Positions 50,001-60,794 of a DNA stretch of 64,000 nt are shown one piece after another. Every line of letters begins with the position of its first letter. The first letter of the stretch is position 1. This stretch comes from Takakia lepidozioides (Eukaryota; Streptophyta; Takakiopsida; Takakiales; Takakiaceae), in contig CM060731.1 of assembly GCA_030704615.1 (NCBI GenBank), forward strand, positions 14,072,001 to 14,136,000, given 5' to 3'. The position numbers were made by a program, and so were the translations under genes. Below the pieces are notes generated by a model. The model saw only the letters and a program-made list of their open reading frames with translations. It was not told the origin of the DNA and did not search any database.

Positions 50001-50301
50001 TCTTCCACTGGTGGTCGAAATATTTGGCTCATTGCATCGGCACTTCGACGATTTCCTGCGGACATGTGCACATCATGCAGCCAAGAGCGGGTCCACTGGC
50101 ATCCCACATGCCTCCGTCCTTGTCGCCTACTATCGACAACGTGTTTCTGTTGCTTTGCAGAGAGCACAAGCCATCTCTATTTTGCATCGGGCTGATGTGG
50201 CTAGCTCCGCGTCATCTCGTCTTCCGCCTCTCCCTGACACTTTGTCTATCTCCTTGTCTGATCTCCTCCAGGCTGTTGGCTGGGAGGGTCGCTCTGCTTG
50301 A
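47063..50301 (+). pseudogene. RT plus C-terminal restriction-like endonuclease polyprotein, broken
   Basis: The first part (to about 48100) is a low-complexity Pro/Ser/Arg region. One frameshift leads into the RT: VLQVDITNAFNTVSRAAIFQ (palm motif A), TRQGDPLGGLLFAMAH (motif B), and VADNTHIVG, where the YADD-type box has Asn in place of the second Asp. After the thumb come CVCLQPIDDLAIHLLRCPC, a zinc-binding motif, then RRRVDIVLSRDG, LADVVLADLTRADL and, past a TAG, KERDYSD and FLPLVVEIFGSLHRHFDDFL. This Asp and Lys spacing resembles the PD-(D/E)xK nucleases at the C-terminus of RLE elements. Stops at 48460, 48619 and 49954 and the lost catalytic Asp show it is dead. Confidence 0.7.
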
Positions 50302-50400
50302 GTAGTTTACTATAGCTTCTGTTTTCGTCGCTGGTTGAGTAGCTTACTATAGCTTTTGTTTTTTTTCTGTAGCTGAGTAGCTTACAATAGCTTTTTGTTT
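50302..50400 (+). repeat. Tandem repeat in the 3' UTR of the RLE element
   Basis: Three units sharing GAGTAG, TTAC, ATAGCTT and a T-rich end. 3' repeats of this kind in non-LTR elements can be part of the RT recognition site; that role is inference here. Confidence 0.6.
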
Positions 50401-51674
50401 TCTTCTCTTGTTTCTTGTTCCTCCCCCCCTTTTTGGGAACTTCACATCACGTTCACCCATTGTACATGTTGTAGCCTAAATAAAGTCTTACAGGGTTTCA
50501 TCATTCCAAGTTCTCTTGACATGTAATTCCATAAGCTCTCTCCTAATGAGTCTGTTGCGGTCATGTCTGGATGTGATGTCCACCTCATCTGGGTTCATTG
50601 GTAATAGGAAAGCAGTAGAAAGTCCGTTACGTTGAAATAAACTGTCCACTCGAGCATACCAGGAGTTCATGAAACCTGCAGCTTTGAGCCTCATAGATGT
50701 TGTGAGGGCCCTTGCCACTAGCCCTTTGGGTGGAAGGGCCTGCAATCTATGGAGAAAGATTGTAAGCCTGAAGAGGGCCTCGGATTGCAATGGTACACAT
50801 GCGAACTCTGCACCTAGGATCTGAGATGGAGTTGTGCTCCTGGCGCCAAGCATTGCTTGGAGAAAAGATGACTGTAATGGTTCCAAATTCTTTTCCCACC
50901 AGGAGACAGGGACACCAGGTGCCCAGAACTCACAACCATGGATGGTAGCAGGGCCGACAACGGTGTCGAACAGCCACTTTTTGGTCGGGGGATGCCGCAG
51001 ATGTATTTGCTTGCATTTGGCCTGAAGGCGGACGGAGGCTGCCTTACCTTTGGTCAATCCGTCCAAGGCAGTGGCTGCAAAGTGAAACTTGGGGGAGTGG
51101 ATAACCAGACCCAGGTACCGGTATGATTTCACAATCTCAACTTCCTGCTGGTTGAAGATGAATCTACGATCAGCCTGGCCATTGAAGACCATGATCTTGG
51201 TCTTGCTAAGATTGACTTGCATCCCATAGTCTTTGCAGAACTGTTCCAAAATTTTGAGATGGCGTTGCAGGAAGACCGGGGATAGTGCCAAAAGGGCAAC
51301 ATCATCAGCGTAGAGGAGATCTGATTGCGTTGGTCCCCCATCCAATGGTACCCCAACCCCATGGTTTTTTGATATGTAATTCTCCAAAGCGTCAATGTAG
51401 ATCCCGAACAGGGTAGGTGAAAGGGGGCAGCCCTGTTTGACTCCGATGTTGCTGTGGACCTCGGCTGAGAATTCACCAGCGACGTGGACCATGCCAGTGA
51501 CAATCTCAAACATAGAAGAGATGGCACAAAGGATGTCTGGAGGGACTTCCACTCTATGGAGCCGTTGGAAGAGAAGGTCCCGAGGAACTGAATCAAAGGC
51601 TTTGTGAAAGTCCACGAAGCAAACATAGACCATTCTTTTGTCATAGCGTGCACTTTCCACCATAACCTGAAGAG

Positions 51675-51905
51675 TGAAGAGACAAACTTGTTCTACTTGG
51701 TTTGCATGTCTTTCGTTTACGTCCGGCTCTGCGTACTTGACTTCAGATGCGAGGTTTCTACTGTCTTGCACCACGTGGGACGGCGAGCTTGTTGCTCTAC
51801 ACTCTACACACAGCGAACCACCAGAAGCAGCATGTATTAACGGGCTGTATTGTGGGTCGGTAAGTTCTGCATACTTTGATAAACGTGCTTTTGTGATCTC
51901 CTGAG
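51675..51905 (-). other. Possible host exon next to the LINE 5' end
   Basis: An open minus-strand frame reads SQEITKARLSKYAELTDPQY and ECRATSSPSHVVQDSRNL before it reaches the LINE. It has no LINE similarity and may be an exon of the same unrecognised gene as the pieces at 45.84-46.28 kb. Evidence is only openness and composition. Confidence 0.2.
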
Positions 51906-51909
51906 ACAC

Positions 51910-52768
51910 GTGGTAAAAGTAGCATTTCTCAAAGTGGACTAGTGCAAAACAATCCTGGATAGGAACATGGCAATCTCATTATGATAGGACGGATCTGTAA
52001 GCGTACGGGAGCTTGGGGACTTGGAGGTTGCCAGGCCGAGCATTTGCAGAGGGGCGCCATGTGCGACTTTGCGGGATCAAGGAGTCAACACCAAAGTCTT
52101 CATTTCTTGCTAAGGTCGCTTCTAAGATTGTCTTGACTCTAATGTCTTTGCTGTTCCTTCATGCGTACTGGACTACTGTGAACATCGTTAGTTCTTCATC
52201 TTCTAGCAAAGTTTGTCTGGTGCAGGTAACCTTTGAGCCAAATATTCTTGACAAGATTGCCAATTCATCTCAGTTGTCAAGGTCACAGTGTCTTACGTGA
52301 TTTCTAATTGCCAATTAATGATGTGGATTCTACAGTAAAATTGATCAAACCTGTTGTCCCACCACTGTGAAGAATCTGACGAGAACTTCGGCTATGGTTT
52401 TTCTTTGCTGTTTTCTCAAGCGTGCAAGAACTACAAGTTGCATGCTGTATTGTAGGGCGAGGATAGTGTACACCCCCATAGCAACCATTCCCATAGCATA
52501 CTCAGTGGAACTGAGCTTCTCACTCAGTATATTGGTGGGCTCAAAACGATCAGGTCTTATATAAGCACATTGATTTCAATTGTGATTGTGGAGACTGGAG
52601 ACCAGGATGCCCACAGGTTTAACAGGTTAGAGACATAGTTAGTTTTGCATGTCTTAAGTTACCTGGTTGTTGATTTATGGCAGGTGGTAGAAAATTTGTA
52701 TCTCCTGCATCAAATCAGAGATTTCTTTCTCCACGGGCACCACAGTTGACTCATTCTATCCTGCAACC
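51910..52768. other. Upstream region of the PDF-motif gene
   Basis: Probable promoter and leader of the gene starting at 52769. Short plus-strand frames at 52013 and 52200-52300 were examined and could not be tied to the OB fold expected in an OSB protein. Confidence 0.35.
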
Positions 52769-55073
52769 ATGAGATCCCTCGAATCAGCACATACTGTGTG
52801 TGTAGCATCAATGCAGAACATGCCTGTCTTCACCACATCTTCTCAAGGCATCTTGGGTTGTCCTCGTAGGGCTCCAGGAGGCTTCACTGCTTCCAAGCCT
52901 GTCCCTGGGCTGAAAGGTTCAAGAAGGTGTGGGATGTACTCTCCTTTTCATTTCCAGAACAGCCTTACAGTCAGATTTGTGTCAATCAGTTTCACGTCAA
53001 ATGCGGGGCTGTGGGGACCACTGGAAGAAGATGAGGGGGATTGGCAAGGAGGGTACCTGGAGCTGGAGAATGAGTGGCCATGTCCACCTGGCGTTACAAT
53101 CAGCAAGACAGTTCCCAACAGAAGCAAATGTCCAAAAAGCCGAAATACAGAGGAGGACAAGCTATGTAACGAATACTTTTCGGATCCCAGTGAATGGTGG
53201 GACAATCTAGACGATAAGGTGAATTCCTGTTATGCCACAGCAGAAGCAGACAACAAAGCTGCATTGAAAAACTCTCAAGAGTATGCCGTAGCCAACACTT
53301 TTCCAGTACTTAGTTGCTTCCTCTCTCTGTTACAGACATTCATTGAGCAGAGAAACTAGTGTCTGCTAGGCAGAGGTTGGATATTTGCTTTGTAAATTCT
53401 GGGTGGTCATTGTCAGCTGCTGTTGCCGAAAGAGAGGATCTATGCATTTCTCGAATTTCTCTGTGGAGGCAATAATAGCTGAAGCAGGCAGGGACAGCGG
53501 GTGAGTGCAGATCCATCATGGAGGACCAGATGTCAAGTGCAGTACTACCAATGAGGCACTATGGTTTGAAAGCTACAAGAGGCTTGCATGGGTAGATGTA
53601 GAATTGAAGAAGCTGCAAGCAGGTAGGGGTAAGTATCATAAAATGCTATGAGATAAATCAGGTGATATGCAGAGTGCTCCTTACTTTAGGTATCAATGAA
53701 GGATAAATCTTTCATAGGGTCTTAATCCGTTTGGGTTTAGAATGATTATTGGATGCTACCAGCATTGTCATGGTGCCAGTTTGGTCAATTATCTTCCTTG
53801 TTCTTCACATGGTTAAACTTGTTTCTTCATCTGTCAGACGTACCAGGAGATAACTGTGAGTTTGCCCCTTTTCCACGTCCCTGCCGCCTCCTGCCTGCTT
53901 CCTTTTCTTTTGGGTTTCACATGAGGGTTTACTGAACAACGGTCTACTATCTTTGCATCATGGGCTTTGTATGTAAGTTGGCTTGTCTGATGAGTCTCTG
54001 GTGGGTCTGATGTTTTATTTGAAACATGGGGTTGCAGGCAAATATTCAAAAAGTCAAAATAGAGATGAGGAGGAGCTTTGGAACCCCAGTCATTGGTGGG
54101 CCAATCGAGGCTGTAAGGTGAATGCCTGTTATAGTACAAAGAATAAGATGCATTGAAAACACTTCTCAATAAGTAAACGATGCTGTACAGTCTCTCTCTT
54201 TCTGATGCTTGTGTGAAGGGATTTCTAGGGGAGATCTGGAAAGCCTGAGCCAATTGTTTATACGAAGTCAAGTCCCACCACTAGAGTGAGCCCCTCATGA
54301 AGGTAGTGTCTGTTCCCTCTTGTTCTGCCTAAACTGGTCGCTGGATCTACGGCAAACAACGTCTCATGAGTACACACTCTCTTTTTGGATGTTATAATGT
54401 TGTTTTTTCTTGCTTTTTCTTTCTCTGTTTGATGCTGTTTGATCTGTTAAATATGCTTGGCAGCTTACCTGCATGAGGCCTTCACCCTTTAACAATCACT
54501 CGAACAGTAGTTCTTATTCTTGGCTTTGGTTTTGTTTCCTCTCTCATGTTTTCTTCCATTTTGTCCCATAAGCTCTATGAGCTTTCTGCGGACGTTATAT
54601 AGCACCATTTCATTTCATTTCTGTTTTGACAATCCCTTCTCATCAATATGGACTGGTCGTGCATCCATTTCATGTGTCAATCTGCTCTAATGTAGGGTGC
54701 CAGTTGAGCAGTGCTGGATCAACTGCTTTCTGAAACAGTCAATTCCTTGTAACTTGGGGCTGTCATTGTCAGCTATTTGTGGCAGGAGGAAGGACTCGTG
54801 ATTTATGTTGTGGAGGCACGGATAGCTCAGGGAGGCAAGGATGGATTGTGGGTGCAGGTTCACCATAAAGGACCAGGGATCAAGTGCAAGAGCACCAACA
54901 AGGTACTGTGGATTGACAGCCACAAGAGACCTGTGTGCTTATCTGGTCGATTGGAGAAATTGGAAGCAGCTAGGCAAAAGTCTGCAGCGAGCACTGGTGG
55001 AGGGGGATTATCAGGGTTCTTCCAGTATAACTGTCCCTTCTCTTTAACAGATGCATACCTGCTGAATTTCTAA
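52769..55073 (+). CDS. OSB-like protein with two PDF motifs (organellar ssDNA-binding family)
   Basis: Exons 52769-53218, 53511-53622, 54038-54117 and 54858-55073 join with consistent phases (0, 1, 0) to 285 residues. The first 60 residues are rich in Ser, Arg and Ala with few acids, like an organellar transit peptide. PDF motif 1 is split by an intron: YFSDPSEWWDNLDDK, then GGPDVKCSTTNEALWFESY and LAWVDVELKKLQ. Motif 2 repeats this as LWNPSHWWANRGCK, then GPGIKCKSTNKVLWIDSH and SGRLEKLEAARQ. In OSB proteins the PDF motif binds single-stranded DNA and the family guards organelle DNA against recombination. The OB fold that normally precedes it is not found, and PDFKHK has become PDVKC and PGIKC. 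The intron 54118-54857 holds a LINE tail. It could be a decaying gene, but all four exons are open. Confidence 0.55.
54445..54621 (+). mobile_element. LINE 3'-end fragment in an intron of the PDF-motif gene
   Basis: About 175 bp that begin at the CTTGGCAGCTTACCTGCATG segment and end with the hairpin AAGCTCTATGAGCTT (54570-54584), GGACGTTATATAGCACC and CATTT units. Same family as the copies at 24, 28 and 46.5 kb; extreme 5' truncation. Confidence 0.75.
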
Positions 55074-55537
55074 TCTTTCTGTTAGTTTCATGGGGTTCAT
55101 AATTTTCATGAAGGGACCAAGACCACATATTGGAAGATTCAGAGTTATATTTGTGAGTGAAGGTTTAGCTACTTCTTTTTGTTTGGACAGAATGGAGCTG
55201 CAATGGTATGTCAGGGTGTGCAGAAGGTTACACACTTTGAGGGAATAACACTGAAGTTTACATTTTAGCCTTTTGTCGGTGTGAAGGTGAACAGAGTTGG
55301 CAGAAATGGTTCTTAGTAGTCCATACAGATATGGAACTGCAGCTGGTGTCCAAGTTGGTCTATTTGTTGCAAGACTGCACCTCTCTGATGTGGGAATGCA
55401 ACCTAAAGAGAATCCCTATTCATGGAGGAGCTGGTCCATGTGAAGAGGTCTTTCTTGCAAGTATATAGGAGCTTTCAAATCTATGAATATCAAGTCTGAT
55501 TATCAAGGGTTCTAACTAAAATTTGGATTCATGCAGG

Positions 55538-57757
55538 ATGGCAGGGTTGGAGACAGAGTTGTATCAATCAGACACCTCCACCATGACCACTACTTGTGAC
55601 AGAAGACCTATAGAGGGAGTCAACAAGAACTCATCTGGCACTTGTGAGTGTTTGAGGACTCTATGTAATGCAGGACGATTGCAAGATGCATTGCACATTT
55701 TGAACCAAGGAGAGATTTCGGTGGATTTGAATACTTACGGCTTTCTCTTGCAAGAGTGCATCGAGGTGAAAGGCCTAGCAGAGGGGAGGCAGGTGCACTC
55801 CCACATTATCCAAAGTGGATTCATGCCAAGCGTCTTCCTGCTCAACACCATCATCAACATGTTTATTAAGTGTGGGAGTTTGGTGGATGCGCGCCTAGTG
55901 TTTGACAAAATGTCTGAACGAGATGTGTTTACATGGACTACAATGATGGCTGGTTATGCCAAACATGAGTGTAATAGGGAGGCCTTTCAGATGTACGAGC
56001 AAATGGTACTGGAAGGGGTGACACCTAACAGGGTTACAGCCACTTGCATACTCAAGGCGTGTGCTGGCCTAGGAGCCCTGGAAAAGGGCCAAGAGGTCTA
56101 TGCTGATATTATCAAAGCTGGAATTGAACCAGATGTCATTCTGGAGACTGCACTTGTTAACATGTATGCCAAATGTGGGAGCATGAAGGATGCATGTGAG
56201 GTGTTTGACAACATGGCACAGCGAGATGTAGTCGCATGGAGTGCAATGATCACAGGATATGCTCAGCAAGGGAGTGGTTGGAAGGCTTTTGAGATGTATA
56301 AGCAAATGATGTGGGAAGGGGTGATGGCCAACAATGTGACCTTCATTTGTGTTCTCAAGGCGTGTGCCAGCCTAGGAGCCTTTGAAAAGGGCAAAGAGGT
56401 CCACGATGACATCATAAATGCTGGAATTGTGCCAGATATTATTCTGGAGAATACCCTAGTTGACATGTATGCCAAATGCGGGAAAATAAAGGATGCACGT
56501 CGAGTGTTTGACAATATGGCTCTACAAAATGTTGTCTCATGGAACGTGATCATTGCAGGATATACAAGGCATGGGTATGGTAGGGAGGCTTTTGAGATGT
56601 ATGAGCGAATGATATGGACAGGGGTTATGCCAGACAAGGTAACATTTATTTGTGTTCTGAATGCTTGTGCAAGCCTTGCAGCTCTAGAAAAGGGCAAAGG
56701 GGTGCATGCTGCCATCATCAAAGCTGGAATTCCATTGGATACCATTCTCGAAAATAGCCTTGTCGACATGTATGCCAAATCAGGGAGCCTGAGGGATGCA
56801 CGGCAAGTCTTTGGCCAAATGGCTCAACGAAATGTAGTCTCATGGAGTGCATTAATTGCAGGATATGGGCAGCATGGGTATAGCAGGGAGGCCCTCCAAC
56901 TATTCGAACACATGCAACAGGAAGGCTGGAAGCCAGACAATATCACATTTATATCGGTTCTCTCTGCATGTAGCCATGTGGGCCTAGTGGATGAAGGGCA
57001 TCACTACTTTGATTCCATCAGTCAAGATTATGGCCTTACCCCCACAGCGGAGCATTTTGGCTGCATGGTGGACCTTCTTGGCCGTGGAGGGCAATTGGAC
57101 AAGGCAGAAGACTTCATTAATAGCATGCCATTCAAACCAGGCTCTTTGGTGTGGATGGCCTTGCTTGGTGCCTGCAGAATCCATGGCAATGTGCAGGTAG
57201 CAGAACATGCAGCAAAGTATATTCTCAAGTGTAATCCACAGGATGCTCCAACTTATGTGATGCTATCAAACATCTATGCTGCAGCTGACAGATGGGATGA
57301 TACAGCACAGGTAAGGAAAATGATGCAGCACAGAGGTGTCAGAAGGAAGCCAGGGCAGAGCTGCATTGAGGTGGACGACTGGGCACATACTTTTGTTGTA
57401 GATGATAAGTTGCATCCACAAATTGAGAAGATCCATGCTGAGCTGAAGCGATTATCTGGGTTGATGAAGGCAGCCGGGTACGTGCCTGACACACGCTTTG
57501 TATTGCGTAACGTGGAAGAGGAGCAAAAAGAATTTTCTATTGGCCACCACAGTGAGAAGCTGGCCATTGCTTTTGGGCTGATCAGCACCCCACCTGGGAC
57601 GCCTCTCCGTATCATCAAGAACCTTCGAGTGTGTGGTGACTGCCACACGGCCACCAAGTTCATCTCAAAGATTGTTGAACGAACAATTGTTGTACGGGAT
57701 GCCAATCGGTTTCACCACTTTGAAGCTGGGGTTTGTTCTTGTGGGGATTACTGGTGA
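55538..57757 (+). CDS. PPR protein, PLS class with E and DYW domains (organellar RNA editing factor)
   Basis: An intact, intronless 739-residue protein. After about 35 N-terminal residues it has a run of PPR repeats of P, L and S type to about residue 520, including TWTTMMAGYAKHECNREAFQ and ENTLVDMYAKCGKIKDARRV. The E/E+ region follows (VWMALLGACRIHGNVQVAEH, ..GQSCIEVDD), then a DYW domain in the last 95 residues: HHSEKLAIAFG with the HxE zinc/catalytic signature, CGDCHTATKFIS with CxxC, and the terminal CSCGDYW. DYW domains are cytidine deaminases that edit C to U in mitochondria or plastids, with the PPR repeats choosing the site. The start at 55538 is the first in-frame ATG; an in-frame TTG lies 15 bases upstream. 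GATTCATGCAG just before it could be a splice acceptor ending a 5' UTR intron. No clear transit peptide was seen. Confidence 0.9.
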   Translation: MAGLETELYQSDTSTMTTTCDRRPIEGVNKNSSGTCECLRTLCNAGRLQDALHILNQGEISVDLNTYGFLLQECIEVKGLAEGRQVHSHIIQSGFMPSVFLLNTIINMFIKCGSLVDARLVFDKMSERDVFTWTTMMAGYAKHECNREAFQMYEQMVLEGVTPNRVTATCILKACAGLGALEKGQEVYADIIKAGIEPDVILETALVNMYAKCGSMKDACEVFDNMAQRDVVAWSAMITGYAQQGSGWKAFEMYKQMMWEGVMANNVTFICVLKACASLGAFEKGKEVHDDIINAGIVPDIILENTLVDMYAKCGKIKDARRVFDNMALQNVVSWNVIIAGYTRHGYGREAFEMYERMIWTGVMPDKVTFICVLNACASLAALEKGKGVHAAIIKAGIPLDTILENSLVDMYAKSGSLRDARQVFGQMAQRNVVSWSALIAGYGQHGYSREALQLFEHMQQEGWKPDNITFISVLSACSHVGLVDEGHHYFDSISQDYGLTPTAEHFGCMVDLLGRGGQLDKAEDFINSMPFKPGSLVWMALLGACRIHGNVQVAEHAAKYILKCNPQDAPTYVMLSNIYAAADRWDDTAQVRKMMQHRGVRRKPGQSCIEVDDWAHTFVVDDKLHPQIEKIHAELKRLSGLMKAAGYVPDTRFVLRNVEEEQKEFSIGHHSEKLAIAFGLISTPPGTPLRIIKNLRVCGDCHTATKFISKIVERTIVVRDANRFHHFEAGVCSCGDYW

Positions 57758-60700
57758 TCTGAGCGACATGTACGGAAGAAAGCGTGTTCCTTCAAATGTG
57801 ACGGTTGAGAGGTCATGCTCTGTTACGGTGGATTCAACTGGTTTGTGTCTTTAAATGGTACAATTACTCTGGGCCCCCTACAATGATGATTACATGTATG
57901 TATATCACCAAGAGCAGCAGTGAACGCCATTGAAAATCTTATTACAGAGGAGTTCACAGATTTTCCAAGTAACAGTCAGGGCCAGCGCCAACACGCCCAC
58001 TAAATGTGGTGTACTCTCCAAAGGGCATTGCGGACAGCTATCCTTCTTTCAATAATCCTGGGGTAGAGGAGATTTGCTGGTTCTATGCATGCCTGCATGC
58101 TCTTATTCAAATTCATCCTGTACTCCAACAGGTTAGTGGCTTTCTGTGAGATGAGAAAGAGATAGGGTCAGAGGTGCAGGGCAGGTTCTCAAATTGTGCA
58201 TGCATATGGAAAATACAGTCCTTAATCAGACCAGGCTTCACAATGTCTTTTCGAATTTTCAATTTATTAGCTTTGGATGGTGTCAAGTATTCTCTTTGCT
58301 GGCATTGGCCTGCTTTGCTTGAGGTTAAAGATGTCCTGAACATGTGGTAGTTTTGCTGAGTTATATAGGTTTGACTTCGACAGTTTAGGAGACCGTCACA
58401 TTGGCCTTGTCCTTCAACTTCGATTGGCCATGCGTCCTTGGATCTTAATGTAATAGGGAATGATATTCTCACTGTCTTTTACAGGGGGTAAGATGACTGA
58501 ACTGACGTGAGGCCGGTAGAATCTGCAAATGGAGCTGCCAGTTCATTCTTGCCCAATTGTAGATCTGGTTCATGGAACTGTCCTCTGTCAAAATAGCCAT
58601 ATTGAAAACCAGGTGGAGGGAGAAAGAGGCAACACAGTGTTTGAGGAGTTCATGCAAATTTTCGCTATCTGAAGACACAGCATCCTGCCTTGCGTATGAC
58701 CCCACAAGTGATGAGGTTGATGAGCAGATCAACCCTTCCCTCAAGCTGGTAGATGTGACAGAGTGCCCGACAGAGTTTGTTGAGTGGACAATCTCCCTTT
58801 CTGTGCACGTTGTGTGAGAGAGAAGTGCCACGTGACCGAGCCCCCCGCCGCAGTTGGTGCAAGGCCATGGGCATTCCTACCAGAAGAAGCACTGGAGGGA
58901 AATGCATAAAGGCAGCTGTGAGCTTTTTAAGGTATGAATGAGGGCTAGTATACCTATTCGAGGTAAGTGCAGTGTAGCCGTAGGGATGCTGGATTCCATT
59001 TGAACTGCTGCCAGTCTTCTCATTTGGTCGACATTGTTGGTCTTCAATTGCTCAAGATCTGTAAACTGTTGTTGAATCGAGTGGAGCTCGTACGATTGCA
59101 TCCATGTAGATTTCATGTGGGCTCAATAAGTCAGTGTACCATGGATACCATTGTCTATCTTTTCATCTGGTACTATTGGTGCCTGTAGTGCTCAAGGCCC
59201 AGCCTGTGCCTGCTTTCTTTTTGAAACCAAACAGAGTCTTAGTGTGAATGCCTTGCAGGGGCTGTGGGTGGCAGGGCTACAGGTCACTCATCTTGTCACT
59301 GCCAACCCCTTCCGTTCACCATTCCTAATCAGATTTCAGATACAAATCCCTGGGTCAGCAATGGCTGTGTTCGGTGTGAACACAGCTGCATCCTGTGCCC
59401 GGTTTGGGCGGAACGAGAGGGAACAGACACTACCTTTGTGAGGAGCTCACTCCAGTAGTGGGACTTACCTTGGTATAAACATTTGGTTTGGGCTTTCCAG
59501 ATTTCCTCTAGAAATCCCCATCAATCTGCTGTGTGTGAGCTGCCTAGCAGTTAGACCTCAGCAAAGCCAGGGCCTTGGGATTTTGAACGTTGGTGAACAG
59601 AGAGGTGCAGGGACTACGTTCTTGATGGTGCTGAAGAGGGTCACTCTCTGATGAGAAACCCTGGACATTGTACCAGAAAATGGATATTATCTTCAAGCCG
59701 CCTGCACATTGGGCATTGACAATCTCCCTTTCCTCTGATGTGAGGGAGATAGGGCTTGTCTTGTCACAACAAGGAAGGATCTGTCAGGACTTGACCAGAT
59801 CAGAATTTGAAAAAAAAAACCAGGACAAAAGAGCCTTGCATTGGAAGGCACCATCACCCTTCTCCTAAAGCAGGAGCTCTGGTTTTGTTTCACACTTCTG
59901 GGTGATATTGTTAGAAACCCTTCGAAAAACCGCCTTTCTTCACAGTGACAGACATCATACTGAACAATATTAATGTTCACTGTACTGTCATACTGGGATT
60001 TCCGGAAAACCGAAATTCGTGCTAGCATGTGGACTGTAGGTCAGTGACCTCCAAGTCAGCCTTAGCCTTCACTTAAGCAAACCAGTGCTTGCTTAAAACC
60101 ATGCAGTAGCCCTTCTCTATGAGGATAACTCGGTAGCATCAAAGTAGCGTCAACACAAATACGTGCCTGAAAATCACGTCTCAAACTGAGACAAATCCAA
60201 GTCTTCCGCCATAGCCCAAATGGCTGTGCTGCCATGTCTTAAAACAAAACAAACACAGTATTCAAAATGAAACCACTCAGCTGGGCTGTAAACTGAGATT
60301 GATCCAAGTCCAGACGGGCTTCCAGAACCCTCTGGTATCCAGATTCCAAGGGTAGATTACTTCCGTACAATACTTCCTCACAGAAACATGAGGCTGTCGT
60401 CAAGCGTTGTACCATTCGTCCTAGGCAGTGGCTGCCTTCTGTGATAGGCGATTTCCATCATCTATCCATTAGCAAAACTTACACATATAGCTTAGAGACC
60501 CATGAAAGGGGAAGGCAGCCACCGGCGCTCGGCCCACAAACCACCACATCCAACAGAATTCGTGTTAGTGAGGATGCGGGCAGGTCTTCACGCTTGCTAT
60601 CGCTGTCCACATGCAGATCTAAGCAAGTGAAAGGTTGCAAGAGTAACAGTAAAGGTGTGACATTGCACAGAACCCGAAAGTTTGAGGCAGACCAGTCTGC

Positions 60701-60790
60701 GACATTGCACATATCTGGTCACGCAACAAGTAATTGCAAAGCACATGTAAGGGCTGAGTGTAACTTCCTGTTCGTGTCAACAATGAGCCT
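57758..60790. other. 3' flank of the PPR gene and unassigned sequence
   Basis: Possible minus-strand coding stretches occur at 58690-58515 (SENLHELLKHCVASFSLHLV and NQIYNWARMNWQLHLQ, behind TCTTCAG) and at 59057-58960 (DLEQLKTNNVDQMRRLAAVQ, behind TTTACAG). They look like exons of a coiled-coil protein but match no family I recognise. The remainder shows nothing supportable. Confidence 0.25.
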
Positions 60791-60794
60791 ACCT

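Larger units (their letters stand above)
47043..50503 (+). mobile_element. RLE-type non-LTR retrotransposon nested in the LINE
   Basis: 3.46 kb with an 8-bp target duplication and no poly(A). It encodes a Pro/Ser-rich N-terminal region, a reverse transcriptase, and a C-terminal region with a CCHC-like motif and a restriction-like endonuclease pattern. The 3' untranslated part has three tandem units of about 38 bp built on GAGTAGCTTACTATAGCTT (50302-50400) and ends AATAAAGTCTTACAGGG TTTCATCA. There is no apurinic endonuclease domain. Site choice would therefore rest with the restriction-like domain, as in R2, Utopia and related clades; the exact clade cannot be named by eye. Confidence 0.75.
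46521..51668 (-). mobile_element. LINE of the hairpin-tail family, split by a nested insertion
   Basis: The 5' part (51668-50504) encodes a nearly unbroken reverse transcriptase: YVCFVDFHKAFDSVPRDLLF, VKQGCPLSPTLFGIYIDALE, LLYADDVALLA with an intact YADD box, and LVIHSPKFHF. It stops at HVKRTW. The 3' part (47042-46521) resumes exactly there with TWKLPNLTTKLHFYRETFLV, the zinc region CPACIGHNKEIETEEHFFFY and the tail, ending in three AAATG units (minus-strand CATTT). The element is 5'-truncated inside the RT domain, near 51668. A GAAGAG at both outer edges could be a short target duplication. Removing the insertion restores one long frame, so this LINE was fairly young when it was hit. Confidence 0.85.

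Noticed and set aside
56069-56778. Minus-strand frames inside the PPR gene
   Set aside because: Antisense shadows of the regular PPR repeats.
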